This document shows positions 11,671-23,900 of a stretch of DNA of 64,000 nucleotides, piece after piece (the stretch's first letter is position 1; the number at the start of each line of letters is the position of its first letter). The stretch is from NCBI RefSeq assembly GCF_011397635.1, contig NC_064756.1, forward strand, positions 20,700,907 to 20,764,906, written 5' to 3'. The DNA is from Epinephelus fuscoguttatus. Its lineage: Eukaryota; Chordata; Actinopteri; Perciformes; Serranidae. A program made the translations under genes and the position numbers. Under the pieces are notes generated by a model. The model was not told the DNA's origin. It worked only from the letters and a program-made list of their open reading frames with translations, and did no database searches.

Positions 11671-11734
11671 TCAGCAGACTTTGTTAATTTAATAACCCAC
11701 AATTCATTGCAATACAGATGTGATGTGGGTTTTT

Positions 11735-11778
11735 CATCTTCTTCTAACCGCTTCATCCTCTTGAGGGTCGCGGGGGAT
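11735..11778 (-). repeat. SINE 3'-tail fragment, minus strand
   Basis: CGCTTCATCCTCTTGAGGGT followed by CGCGGGGG is the reverse complement of the tail of the tRNA-headed SINE (compare CCCCCCCGCGATCCTCAAGA near 3476). Confidence 0.5.
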
Positions 11779-11989
11779 CAGCGCTACCTTGTTTGACAGT
11801 TTGACCACAGCTACCAGCAGTGACTGACTTGATTGACGGCTGGGTCAGAGACTCCTCAGCTCTGATTGGTTGTTTTCAGTGTGCCATGGTAGATTCTAGC
11901 GAATGCCATCAGAAGCAGTAGGAAGAGGAGGAGGGAATCAAATCATAATCAAGTGTAATAAGTTGCATTATTTTGATGAAACAGTTAAA

Positions 11990-12075
11990 ATAGTTACATT
12001 ACTCATTACATTTTAAACAGGGTAACTTGTAATCTGTAACTAATTACATTTTTAAAGTAGCCCTCCCAACTCTGA
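11990..12075 (-). repeat. End fragment of a dispersed DNA element, shared with 44433-44500
   Basis: Read on the minus strand it gives GTTGGGAGGGCTACTTT then AATTAGTTACAGATTAC. The plus strand at 44433-44500 carries TTGGGAGGGTTACTTTTGAA and ACAGATTACTAG in the same order. This looks like the terminus of a common teleost MITE, but no opposite end was matched at either site. Confidence 0.5.
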
Positions 12076-13960
12076 CCATCTTCATATCCACAGCTCCCAT
12101 ATCTGCCAGACACTGTGTTTTTCCCCGAGGTATGCCAGCTGCAGATGATTTTAGTTTTGGACGTGATGCAACACAGACATACAACGTGTGGGACCAGCCT
12201 CTCATTGGGCCAAAATCCACCACAACAGACAATAGGCCCATTGTCACCGCAGACATTTCGACATGTCACAGCAGCACAAGAACAGGTGTTATAAATAACT
12301 TCAATAAATGATGCACTTGTGTTGTGTGTTGTAGCTCCAGGCCCCTCGTAATGAGCTGGCTCATTGGCATGGCTTTATTAATAAAAGAGAGCCGTCATTA
12401 TTTATATCAGTTCATCTCTGTTTTCTCTACTGTGACAAGTATAAACATCTGCTGTGAAAAAAATTAAATGTCACAGACAGTTAAAAGAAAACAAGTAAAA
12501 AAACAACAGAGTCAACTGAACAGTTATTCATTAACTGTCCACATATGGAGAAATTTTTATAATTTAGGAAACTATTTGCTGGAGAAACTCAATACACAGC
12601 ATGAGTGCTATGCTTTAATCATTGTAAATCTATACAATATTCTCAGATGTTGAATTGATAAGATGAGATGCCTCTATAAAGAGTCATGAGAAGTTTTCTT
12701 ATAGATGTGGACGCTTATCAGACCCTCTGAAAACAAAGCGCATGAGATATTTGCCCGATGTGTCTTGATTTCTCACCATCTCAGCTACTTGTTGGTGAAG
12801 ATTCTCACTCATCCAGGTCGATACGCTACAATACAGCACTTAAGGTCTCATCTATTGTGTTCTATTATTACATTACTGGAGAATATAGTCAGCAGATTAA
12901 TCCATAATGAAAATAATAATAAGTTACATCATTTGAGACACTTTTGGTAGATTCCCAAGAAAACCTCCTAAAATTATTGTAGAACTTTTTATGTATCTAT
13001 ATATGTATATGTATGTATCTATGTATGCTATATTTCTATAAAGACAATAAGTTGCCAAGTAAAATACTGAAACCTCCTGAGACCCTGCATCCTCACATGA
13101 GGACATTACAACTTGGATTTGCAGCACCTGCATTTTGTTTAAGTTAAACCTGTTGTTATTGTTTGTGGACATTTTTTTGTGCCATCTAATAGTAGCAAAA
13201 GCACAGTTCACTAATCCTGTTGTTCCTAACCTTGGGGTCCCAACCACCATTAGGAGTCCCCAGAACTTCATGGGGTTTATGGGGTTCAAGACATCCTTAA
13301 AAAAGTAAAATAAAATAGGCCTTTTTCTCATTATTTCATGTATTTCTCTGAAGTAAACTGAATAAATTTGTTAATTTCAAAGGCTAGATATAAACTTAAG
13401 CCCCACGGGATAAGGGCATTGTGAAGACCTCAAGCTTTATTTGCAGAGCCTTTATTCTCTGCTCAACAGTGTCATCATGCATTTGTGAAGTACAAAGTTA
13501 AAACAATCAAAGTGTTTGAAGAACAATGGCCAAGTGTCAGGGAGAAGAAAATACTTAATTTGTCAAAAAAAAGAAGCCTATTAAAAAATCTTTTGGATAT
13601 TTCACATTCAAAATTTGAGGAACCCAAGATATAAAACCTCTTTTGTCCCATTTTACTTGACTCTACCCTATGAATAAATTCTACAATTCTACAACAGTAA
13701 AATCCCATTTTTACATTCATGCATGCATAATAATAATCTAATGATATATAATACTATAACAGTCACAGGGGACATTTTGGTTTTGCTTTTTCTAAACTCA
13801 CATGCTTTTACTTACTTTTACTTTTACTTGTAACAGACTAATTTGCAGAGTGGTACTAGTACTTTTACAGAAGTAAAGGATTTCAATAGGCTGTATCTTC
13901 CACCACCTTTTTTAAAGTCTTTATTGACAACACAGAAAATACAGAAACAAAGAACTCATT
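12076..13960. other. Gene-free stretch
   Basis: AT-rich. It includes a short (TATG)n-like run near 12990-13030 and several short open frames without exon features. No gene or RNA gene was recognised. Confidence 0.45.
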
Positions 13961-13963
13961 AAT

Positions 13964-14050
13964 CAAGATCAAGATCTGGATTAACTTTATTGTCCTACAG
14001 AATGAGACATTTGTCTTGAGCCCTACACCCATACTGCAGCCATAGAAATA
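13964..14050 (-). repeat. LINE/SINE 3'-end fragment, minus strand
   Basis: On the minus strand the fragment reads CAAGACAAATGTCTCATTC then GGACAATAAAGTTAATCC and a short ATCTTGATCTTGAT tail. Another fragment at 25170-25215 shares CAAGACAAATTTC and an AATAAAG ending, so both are likely 3' ends of the same non-LTR family. Confidence 0.4.
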
Positions 14051-14860
14051 CAACATAGTACATGGACAAATCAGCATTATACCCATTGTAGCAATTAGAA
14101 ATATAGAAAAGATAAATAAATAAATAATATCTTACACTAAAAATACCTCTACAAAATGCAGATCAGCAAATCATCATAATCCAGTGCAAGATATGGTTTT
14201 ATCTGCCATTGTTTAAAAGCTGTACTATAGCCAGAGGTGTGACTGAATTTTACAAACAACATCAGAACAAGGGAACCTTTAAATGAAAACATTAAACAGG
14301 GAGCACAGATAGATTATTTTGCAGCTTTCTTATTTTTTGTGTCAAAAATGGTTTTAATGTACTGTTTAATTTCATGTTCAAATGCTAAAAATAAAGGGTT
14401 AGAGTGGCTAAATTTGGATTTATGAGTAGCCTATGATACTTTGCCAGAATGATCATCAAATTGATTATATTGTTACTGTGAATACAAAACAGTATATTTT
14501 CCCAATTAGGAGAAAATTCAGAGTCAGTTTTATCAGCTACCAGGACACAGCTTTCTAAAATTGCTTAGTAGGATCACTGCCAAAAAAAGGTGTAGTGCAG
14601 CATGATTTATAGATACATTTCACCAAATTAACAGTTAACTCAAATGTCTTTCTTCAACATAAGAAGATAATGGCCTGCAGGATGATGTGTGTATTATTTT
14701 GAAGGACACTTCCCTTACTTTAGCAATAAGGAGGTATTTGTGTGGAAGATTAAAAATATTTCTCCAATTCAAGTCACTAACAAAGCAGCAGGAGCACTAA
14801 TGACATATTTTTGATTTAATGAATGAATGTATGTTAGGGTTATAATTTGTTAGGGTACTA
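14051..14860. other. Gene-free stretch
   Basis: AT-rich upstream flank of nipsnap2. No exon or recognised repeat was seen. Confidence 0.4.
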
Positions 14861-14869
14861 GTCAGGGGC

Positions 14870-14997
14870 TTGTGTCTCCAACACGTGGCCGACAGAGGTG
14901 ACTGTGACCGAGTCATGAGCTGTGAGCGCCGCGGTGCAGCAGCGGCCCCCGGTGGTCAGACGCTGTAACTGCACCGTGTGCATGAGGACAGTCGAAG
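14870..14997 (+). promoter_or_regulatory. nipsnap2 proximal promoter / 5' UTR region
   Basis: This is a local CpG-containing, GC-rich island in AT-rich DNA just before the start codon, with GAGCGCCGCGGTGCAGCAGC and GCGGCCCCCGG. No TATA box is visible, as expected for a housekeeping mitochondrial gene. The transcription start cannot be fixed from sequence. Confidence 0.45.
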
Positions 14998-17900
14998 ATG
15001 GCGACAGGAGTCCTTCACAGAGTCAGCGGTGGTCTGGGTCGGGCTAAAAGCAGGGCCCAGTCGGCCGGACAGCTCGTCGTATGGAGCAGGTGGGACAGTG
15101 TACAGTGTACATGTGGAGTTATCGTGTCTGTGGTGTCTGTAGTCCGCTGCTGTGTCTGTATTTCAGCAGGTTTGTGTGGTGGCTACGATGAGCTGGGGCT
15201 AGCTAGCCCGGTTACAGCTAGCCAGCCCTCAGTGGCCTTCAGCTGTGTCTCACAGCAGAGCTTCACCTTAAACACTTTGGTTTGACATGTTTAACTGTAA
15301 AGCTGCGTGTTTTTGAGGGTGGCGGTGAAAGAGTACAAGTTTCTGTCATCTTCTGTTACTGAGCATCCCAAATGTTCAAGGTCAATTTGGTTTGTTGTGT
15401 AAATGCGATGCTCATGTATTAAAGCAGTGTGTAATACTGAAGGATGCACAGTTAGCAGTGGAGCAGGAAGTGCTCACATCTGATAGGAGAAGCAGCAATA
15501 CTACAGTGTAGAAATACTCTGTAAAAGTCATGCAGGTAACATTTTAATAGCATCAAGATACACTTGCCTTGTCTTGCCTCCAGTGTACTGACACATGAAT
15601 AGACACAACAGCTGAGAACAAGGACAACACAGCTGGACAAATAAAGGTAAAACATACACAAATATGGAAAGAATAGATGAAAATATATATGTTATATAAG
15701 TATTTACAAAAAGCACCAATGCCCAACTATTAAAAAATTAAATGTCTACATCCAGTTCAAGTGTCCTGTAGGTTGTAAACTATACAGTTGGTGCAGAGAC
15801 ATTAATACCAAGTGTGTACACATGGGCTGGATGATTATGTACAGTGTGCTGTATACAGCTTGCAGGGTGTGTACTGACAGTGACAGGTGATATGTACAGT
15901 GAAATTATGATCAGAATAATGCAGATTTTTATATGATCAGATAATTATTGATGCTTTCATGTGAGCGTCACTTTAGTGTTGCAGCTAAATTTTTATTGCT
16001 TTATATGCTGCTGAGTAGCTTGTGTATTCTCCCAGGTATAAATATCCTATCTTATACTATTATATCATAACACATTATATTTTATGTGTTATATACACAT
16101 TACACATGCTTATACTATGTAATTCTTTTGTCTGTCATTATATAATTATACTATGTGGTATAATTAGATATATCGGCCCGTATACATGTACATGAACACA
16201 TCCTTTACATTAATACCGTGTAAGTTCCTGTGCGGTTTCCTACTGTGCTATATTTAACCACTTAGTGTGCAATAAGATTTATATATTTATATTTTTCTAG
16301 TAAAATAACTACACTACATTTCGGTTATCTCATGCAACTATCAATCACATACACTCTCTGTATAAGTGAACTGTGTGTAAAGCATTGATGGATTTATATC
16401 ATTTTATTTTACTTGTATTTTGTTTGTATTTTTATCGTATTTTTAACTTTATTTAGCACTCAACCACTTTTTTTTTTTGCTGTTGAGTTGGGTTGCTGTA
16501 ACGTGTGAATTTCCCTGGTGTGAGATAAATTTATCTTACCTTAAGAATACATCATATTTGTCCATTATATCTTGTATTATTTATCTGAATCTGTAACGTA
16601 ACTAGTAACTAAAAACTTAAAGTATCTTAATTAATTGGAGTAAAAAGTACAACATCAGTATTTGCCTTTGAATTGTAGTAGAGTAAAATAATAATGTAGC
16701 AGAAATGGAAATGCCTCAAAACTGTACCTGAGTAAATGTGTTAAATTAATTTCCACCACAGACTGTGGGATGCTGTGACCTGCTGGATCACAGTGTGTAA
16801 ACTAAACACATCAGAGGTGCTGAGATTTCAAGCCTAGTCTGTATTTTGACTGAAGTATTGTAAAATCTTTCTGCACAGTGACTGCTACAAATCTGAAATG
16901 AAGTGTTATTATATTTTCTATCAGTGTAGCTTGCAGGCACATGTAAGTCATTCCGCTTGAGTGCAAATCTAACATCTGATCAGAAATCAAGATTAGGAAA
17001 CCAGTCTTGCTGCAGATTCACACTGGTCTCACCCATCCAGTTGTTGTTCATTGTGACTCGTGTGTGTTTGCAGGGGATTTGCAGCATCAAGCAGCAGAAA
17101 CGGAAAGGACAGCTGGTTCAAGTCACTGTTTGTGAGGAAAGTTGATCCCAGGAAAGACACACATGCCAACCTACTGACCAAAAATGAGGAAAATAACCTG
17201 TACAAAATTCAGTGTAAGTTCACGTCACAGTATCTGTACTTCAAAATAAACAATTTATCCTAAAGCAGTGATGACCTTGTTCTGAAGTATGACCTTCTTT
17301 TTCAGTCCATAATGTCAAGCCAGAGTGCCTGGATGCATACAACAAACTGTGGTGAGTGTTATTTAATATCACTGTCTAAGCTGCACACTGTTATCAGCTT
17401 GTACTTAAGCAACAGTAGTAGCAGTTGTAGTAATATGAGACCAGGACAGCCTAGTACGCAGTTGTAAAAACATCTCTGAGCAGTCTATTCCTGTGAGGTG
17501 ATTGACAAGCTGGCATGACTTCAGTCCTCCACAGACTAACCTCTCTCATACCTAAGATGACTGGAGGCTGTCTACTGCCATTTGAGGACTATATTTGGTC
17601 TTGCAACATTAGACAGACGACACGTGACCAGAAAAACATGTGATTGTTTCTGCATTTTGTGGTATGAAGTGGATTTTGCCTTAAGGAGACTTGACTGCTA
17701 ATTAAAATCAAATGCACTTGTGGTTAAACTGGATTTCAGTGTTTGTCTCATTTTGTCATTCATCACAGCGAGGATGTTTTGCCCTCCATCCATGCTGATA
17801 AGTACTACCCCTGTGAGCTGGTGGGCACCTGGAATACCTGGTATGGAGAACAAGACCAGGCTGGTAGGATTACTAATATCAACACACAGACATCTGCAGT

Positions 17901-20900
17901 GTGGCAGGTCTGCAGTCTGCACAGGTTGCAAATCAGCAGGCATGTTACACTACATACGACTTGCATGCACATATACCAACCTAGGGAAGCTATTGTACTA
18001 CCTATATATGAGCATACCTGTTTTCCAGGGTCAGTCATTTTATTCTTCTCACTCCACAACTACATTATATTGCATGAGTTGTTAGTAGCACAATGCAATA
18101 TTGACCTAGAAGGGCACTTGGAGATCTCAGACCTCTGCTAAGGCTAATAGTCCAGTCTTCTATGATGGGCAAATCTGCAAACTCAATTTTTATGTCTGGG
18201 TAAATGTTCAAAATTGTTAGAATTATGCCAAACTCTGGGCTGTCCTGAATGCCAGTTTTTGGGCATCAAAGCTTCAGCTTCAGTGAAATATTGTGGCGGG
18301 ATTAATGAGAGACGAGGACATTAGCCACATCTCTTGAAACATCAGTTTTTAGTCGATGCACCCAAAAGAAAGTCACAGTTAGCCACATTGTTAGCATGCA
18401 AGTTGCAGTAACATTAGCCATAATAGCTACGTAGAAAATGGAGTACTTTGCAGGACAGGTGAGATGTCACTTTGAGATTTCAGGTGACTTTGCCAAGCTT
18501 GTTGTAGGTTTGTGATGTGCCAGTTTCCTTTGGCATGTCTGGCACTCGAATTTTTGGAGGTCATCTTGATTAATTTTTAAACGGTTCTTGACGCTTACCT
18601 TTTCGATAACGTGCTGGCGCATGTGTAGGCCTGTCACGTGACTGTTTCAGTTTCAGTAATGCTGGACTGCTGGTGACTAAGGTTAGATAAGAGCGAGCCA
18701 GAGTCACAAAACTATCACCAAGTTTAAATGTCTTCGTCTGAGATTAACTCATAATAATTAACGTTGTTGCATAATAAATGTTGGATTACTATTTCTTAAT
18801 TCATGGGCTATTTGGGATTTTTGGGGTAATGTGTATTTATGCGTTCGAGTCAGCACTACTAGCTGAAGCCTCATCATCTCAGCTGTGCATGTATCATGTA
18901 CATTGTAAATTTGAAATGTTTCACATGCTTGAAACTTATTTGTGAAAACCAGAAAACACTTTATTATCACGTACATATGTACAGTTATCAAATGCTTAGT
19001 CTAAAACGACATGATATATGTATATTTATGTTTTAAAAGCAACATCTTAGATTGAGGAGCATTGTTACAATTGTACCTGTTCTCCCATGAAACCACCACC
19101 CCGATGGGTTCGTAGTTTGAGCAGCTACATGTGTGGGGCCACCCCAGAGGATTACTGGTGCCTGTAAATGTGGATTGTGATATAGAGTCATTGTTGGCTA
19201 TGTTTTGTCAATTTTAAACGTCACAACTGTCTAGTGGATATTTCGATGTATGGCATTTATTCCACCAACACCAGATGCCTTATCTCGCATCGTTAACTAA
19301 AGAGAAAAATAATTTATGCATCTGTAAAGTGATGCAAATTGTCTTCAAAGTTTAATAGGTTCTTCCTCGGCCAGTGTGACACACTTCCACCAACTTTCAT
19401 TAAAATTGGGCCAGTGTGTTTTCTGTATTCCTGTAGAGAAACAAACACTTACTTATCCATTAACTTATCCATTAAATCGTGTATCAAAGACAAATAACTC
19501 CGTCTCATTGCCTGATATGACCTGTGCAGACTAATGGACTCTTTGTGAGGAGAATTTCGTGTCGTCATACCAGCTAATGGTCAATTATCAGGATGCAGTT
19601 TATCTAACGGGGCATTTTTACAAAGACATACACAATACAATATATATTGATCCAACCCTTTCACAAAGGGAGAAGAATTTTGTTAAGGCTTTTATGTCGT
19701 AGGGTTTGAAGAATGTTTTTTATCATATTATTTAGTGATTCTCCTTTGAATCAGTCGACCTTTCTGTAGTTTGTGTGATTTTTACATGCATGATAAATGT
19801 GTTTCCCTTTCCCCAGTTCATCTGTGGCGTTACAGAGGTGGATACCCGGCTCTAACAGAGGTGATGAACAAGCTCAAGCAGAACAAGGTAAAGACTCCTT
19901 CAGATGTTTGTGTCTCCCCTGTTTAGTGCTTTAGCGGTGTGCAAATGACAGATTACAGCCATCAGTGGAAGTAAAGCGTATTGATTGGTGTCCGTCCGTT
20001 GGCAGGAGTTCACAGCGTACAGGAAGGAGCGGGGTAAGATGCTGATGTCTCGCAGAAATCAGCTCCTGCTGGAGTTCAGCTTCTGGAACGAGCCGGTGCC
20101 CCGAGAGGGCCCCAACATCTACGAGCTCAGGTCCTACCAGCTCAGGGTGGGTAACAGACTGCAGAGTTTCTCTCATCATTAGCAGTGCTGTGGAGGTTTG
20201 TGATAGAGTGAGTTTGAAAGTGTGAGCTCAGCCTGACCTGATGTCATAATATTTAAATAGCCCAAAATCACAAATCACAAAACAGAGCAGTGAGCCTTCC
20301 TCCAGGCACAGACGTGTGATACGATGGCTGTTGTGTGTACAGAGTCGACAGAAAAAAAAAAACAATAGTTTTTGTTAAACACTGCAAAATTCCTTTTCAG
20401 CGAAAGAAAAAAGCTTTGTGTTGGTTAGGCTGCATTCACAACAAATCAGGCTTTGCTGTGACAACACCACTCCTCCCAGTCATTTGAAGGTGGGTAGTGC
20501 GTTGAGGCTGCGATAGTGGGGCTGCAGGGGATGCCAAAACAAAAAATTCACGTAACCACTGATCAGACTAGAAGACTTTTTTCTATAGTTCAATATTATT
20601 GTCAGTAAAAGAAATAATAAAGTTACCAATGTATTACCAGTGTGTATCACCATTTGTGTACTATCCTATAAAAAAGAGTACTGCCTATGTTTGAGTGTGC
20701 ACGCACGTGTGTCGTGTGGCAGTAAAGATATGACAGTGGTGATAATGCAAAGAAGTTCTGCACACTTAGTCAACATAAACAAACTTGCTGAGATCGGGAA
20801 GTTGGCTTTCTATAATTTGTCTCCACCCTCATCTCTGCCACAGATGCACCATTTCAGTGACACTCCCACAACACAGCATAACCCTGCAGCTAAACGCCCC

Positions 20901-23900
20901 AGCCACACGCCGCAATGCCTTCAGGCCTGAACACACCGAACCAACATCAAAGAACTAGTAGCAATAATTTGCAAGTATTTCAGCATCTCACGTCGCTCGT
21001 GCCAAAAACTTGCACTTGAACACACGACAGAGACTACAGCCCACAGCCAACCAGCATGCACGTTCTGCGCCTGTGTGAGAGGAAATTACTCTCCATACCA
21101 GCAGGTGGTGGTCGTCTGTATTCGTCATTCAAAAAGGGAAATTGGAAGACCGTCTTGACGCTAATTAGCACATTAACAACAGAACCTGATGTTGAAAGAA
21201 CAAAGGATGTTTACCGCCAGCAAACAAAACCACAAACAATTACGGAGCGTCTCTGCTAAAGAGCTCAATTTCTAAAACAAACACTGATATCTGATATAAC
21301 CATTTTGTTTGATGTCCTTTTGAATTTAGTCTTCTCTTTGTCTTCCTCACTTCTTCGTCTCTTCTCGTGCGCTGAGTTGAGCTGGCAGTCAGAGTGATTT
21401 CTTCTCACCAATGGGCTCCGCTGTCTCTGATGCAGAATTGATGCAAAATGCTGAATCTGCTGGAAAAGAGCCAACAAGGGCCAACTAGTGCTAACACTGC
21501 AGGACGTACCACAAAAACTAGGGGGGCGACACTTACCAATGGCCCAACATTAACCGATTGCAGACCGTCAGCTGTTTGTCAGGTCCGTTAGTCTGGATAA
21601 CAGGACCTCAGCTCTGAACTAACTTTTCTTTATGGCATAAATGACTAATAACCAGTATGTTTTATACATTTTTGTGCAGGGAAAGTCCTCCATTATCACC
21701 ACTAGTGGCTATCACAGTACAAATAAGGTCTTATTTTGCTAACTTCTGCAGCAGCCGGGGCTTCAGGGCTGTAGGTCACCTCCGCAGGAGTTGTCTCAGA
21801 AAGGGACGACGTTACTCTTTCACTTTTCATAGCTTGTGTTTTCTTTATTTAAAGTGATGATCTCCAAGTCAAAAGCGTTGCTTCCGTGACCTCTAAATTA
21901 CCTCCGCACTCACAAAGCCACTGCACAACATGTATTGGCCCTGTGTCTTCAGGATGAGAGCGGTGCTCAGCCACCATTTGTGCTATTGTGCAATGCAGCT
22001 GCTCAATGGTTAAATTAAAAGCAGTCTTAGTCCTGCGTAATACTCGATATACACAACACCCTGCAGATTAAGTCGTTCTTTCTGATCTGACAGGAAAAAC
22101 CGCCTCTAGATCCGCACTCTCTGTGACATGTGATGAATGCACGCTATTATCCCTCATCACTGACTGGGATTACTTCTCAAAACGCAGCAGGGCGTTTGTT
22201 GTCTTAAACACCAGAGAATGATTGAAGAAGCCTCTGGGCGTAGTTGTTATTGCAGCTTGTCTTCCCAATGACAGAATACCTGTGTTACGTCTTCACCATT
22301 TATTTACCATAATGTGTTTGCTCTGGAAAGAAGAGGAAGGTGTGATATCAATCTACAGATTGGAAAGCTGATCTAATGTAATGAAGAATATTGTGTTTTC
22401 TTTCTTCCAGCCAGGAACCATGATCGAGTGGGGTAATTACTGGTAAGGCAGCCTGAATACATTTGATTCACTGAAGTGTAGTTACAGAACAGTTGCACTA
22501 CATGAAACCTTCCTCACCACGCTGTCATTAATGAGAGCTGTCCCACAGGGAGGCACTATTTTGAAGCTGAACTGTCATGCTCTCGAGCCAAGACTCAAAT
22601 TTAAGTGGAATATTATGTACACTACAAATGTGTGTACATAATAGTTCAGAATAACGACCCATTAGTTGAGCTGACAGGACAACATTTGTCATTTTTTTTA
22701 CAGTGTGGTTGATTGCAATTTATTTAAACAAAGATACGAGCTTTCTGCACACATTCTAGTTTTCTGTGTTTTGTTTTTTTCTCTGATTCTCATGTATTGG
22801 ATTTATGTGTTGGTCTTTGTGCTTATCTGACTGTTTTGTTGTTCTCAGTTGTTTCTAAATCCTCTGGATTACATTTCACAACTTGTTTTGCATCTTTATG
22901 AGAGACATGGGCTGTAACAGATAACTCTAGTGTTACTGAGATGTCATTATACGGTGTTGGAGAAATCATTTGTGTGGGTTTAATGAAGCATGCCGGCACA
23001 CTGGTGAACTTACAGACACAGACGACTGGATCCAAGCCAGTGAGCTGACACAAATGGAAAGGGAGCATTTATATACAAGCCTTCACTAAAGCCCCTCCAG
23101 GACGTTGCAATGTTGTGATTGCAACAATAAATGCAAATTCAACCAATGCACAACCTTTCAATTTTGTCCAATAATGGTAACATTTCCGAAAGTTTCACCA
23201 GTCCTACCTGTCAGCACATACTGTGCCGAACTCACTTCCTTGTTTCTATTGTGACAATGCAGACCAGAGGTCTCATTTATAAACATTGCGTACGAACGAA
23301 ATGAGGCCTGAAAGAGGCGTACGCCATTTCCCATGTAAAAGTTGTGGTTTATAAAAACAGACTTGATGGGAGTAACTTTGACCCATGCTTACCAACATTT
23401 TGGAGATGGGAAATTGGCAACACAGATGGTGAGGTGGAAGGGTGATTGTAGAAACTGCTGAGTATTTTTTAGGGCACGCCATTTTTGGCTTTTGTCCATA
23501 CATACATTTTTAGTATGAATCCTAAGTACTGTTTTATAAATGACATCCCTGGCCCCCAGAAAGTGCAATAAGCTTTGAAGCCAGTTTTGTAGCAGCCAAA
23601 CAGTGTAATTACAACCCCCCAGTCCGTCACATGATGCCACTGGGCGTAAAAAGACTATTTCCCTAGATTCACACTGGGAAAGGGACATCTGTAAATCAGT
23701 GGATACATTTTTTAATGCCACAACCCCCGATAAATGTCTCATTTTATTGTTAAGATTTAATCTATTCAATCCGCTAAAATTTGGAAAGTGTACAAGAGCC
23801 GCAAGATTAAATAATTTTATCCCCATTTAAGTTAGTGATGCGCTAAACTGGAAGTAGTCAGCTTGGCCAGCGAAGGTCTCTAGTGCAGTGCTTCCCAACT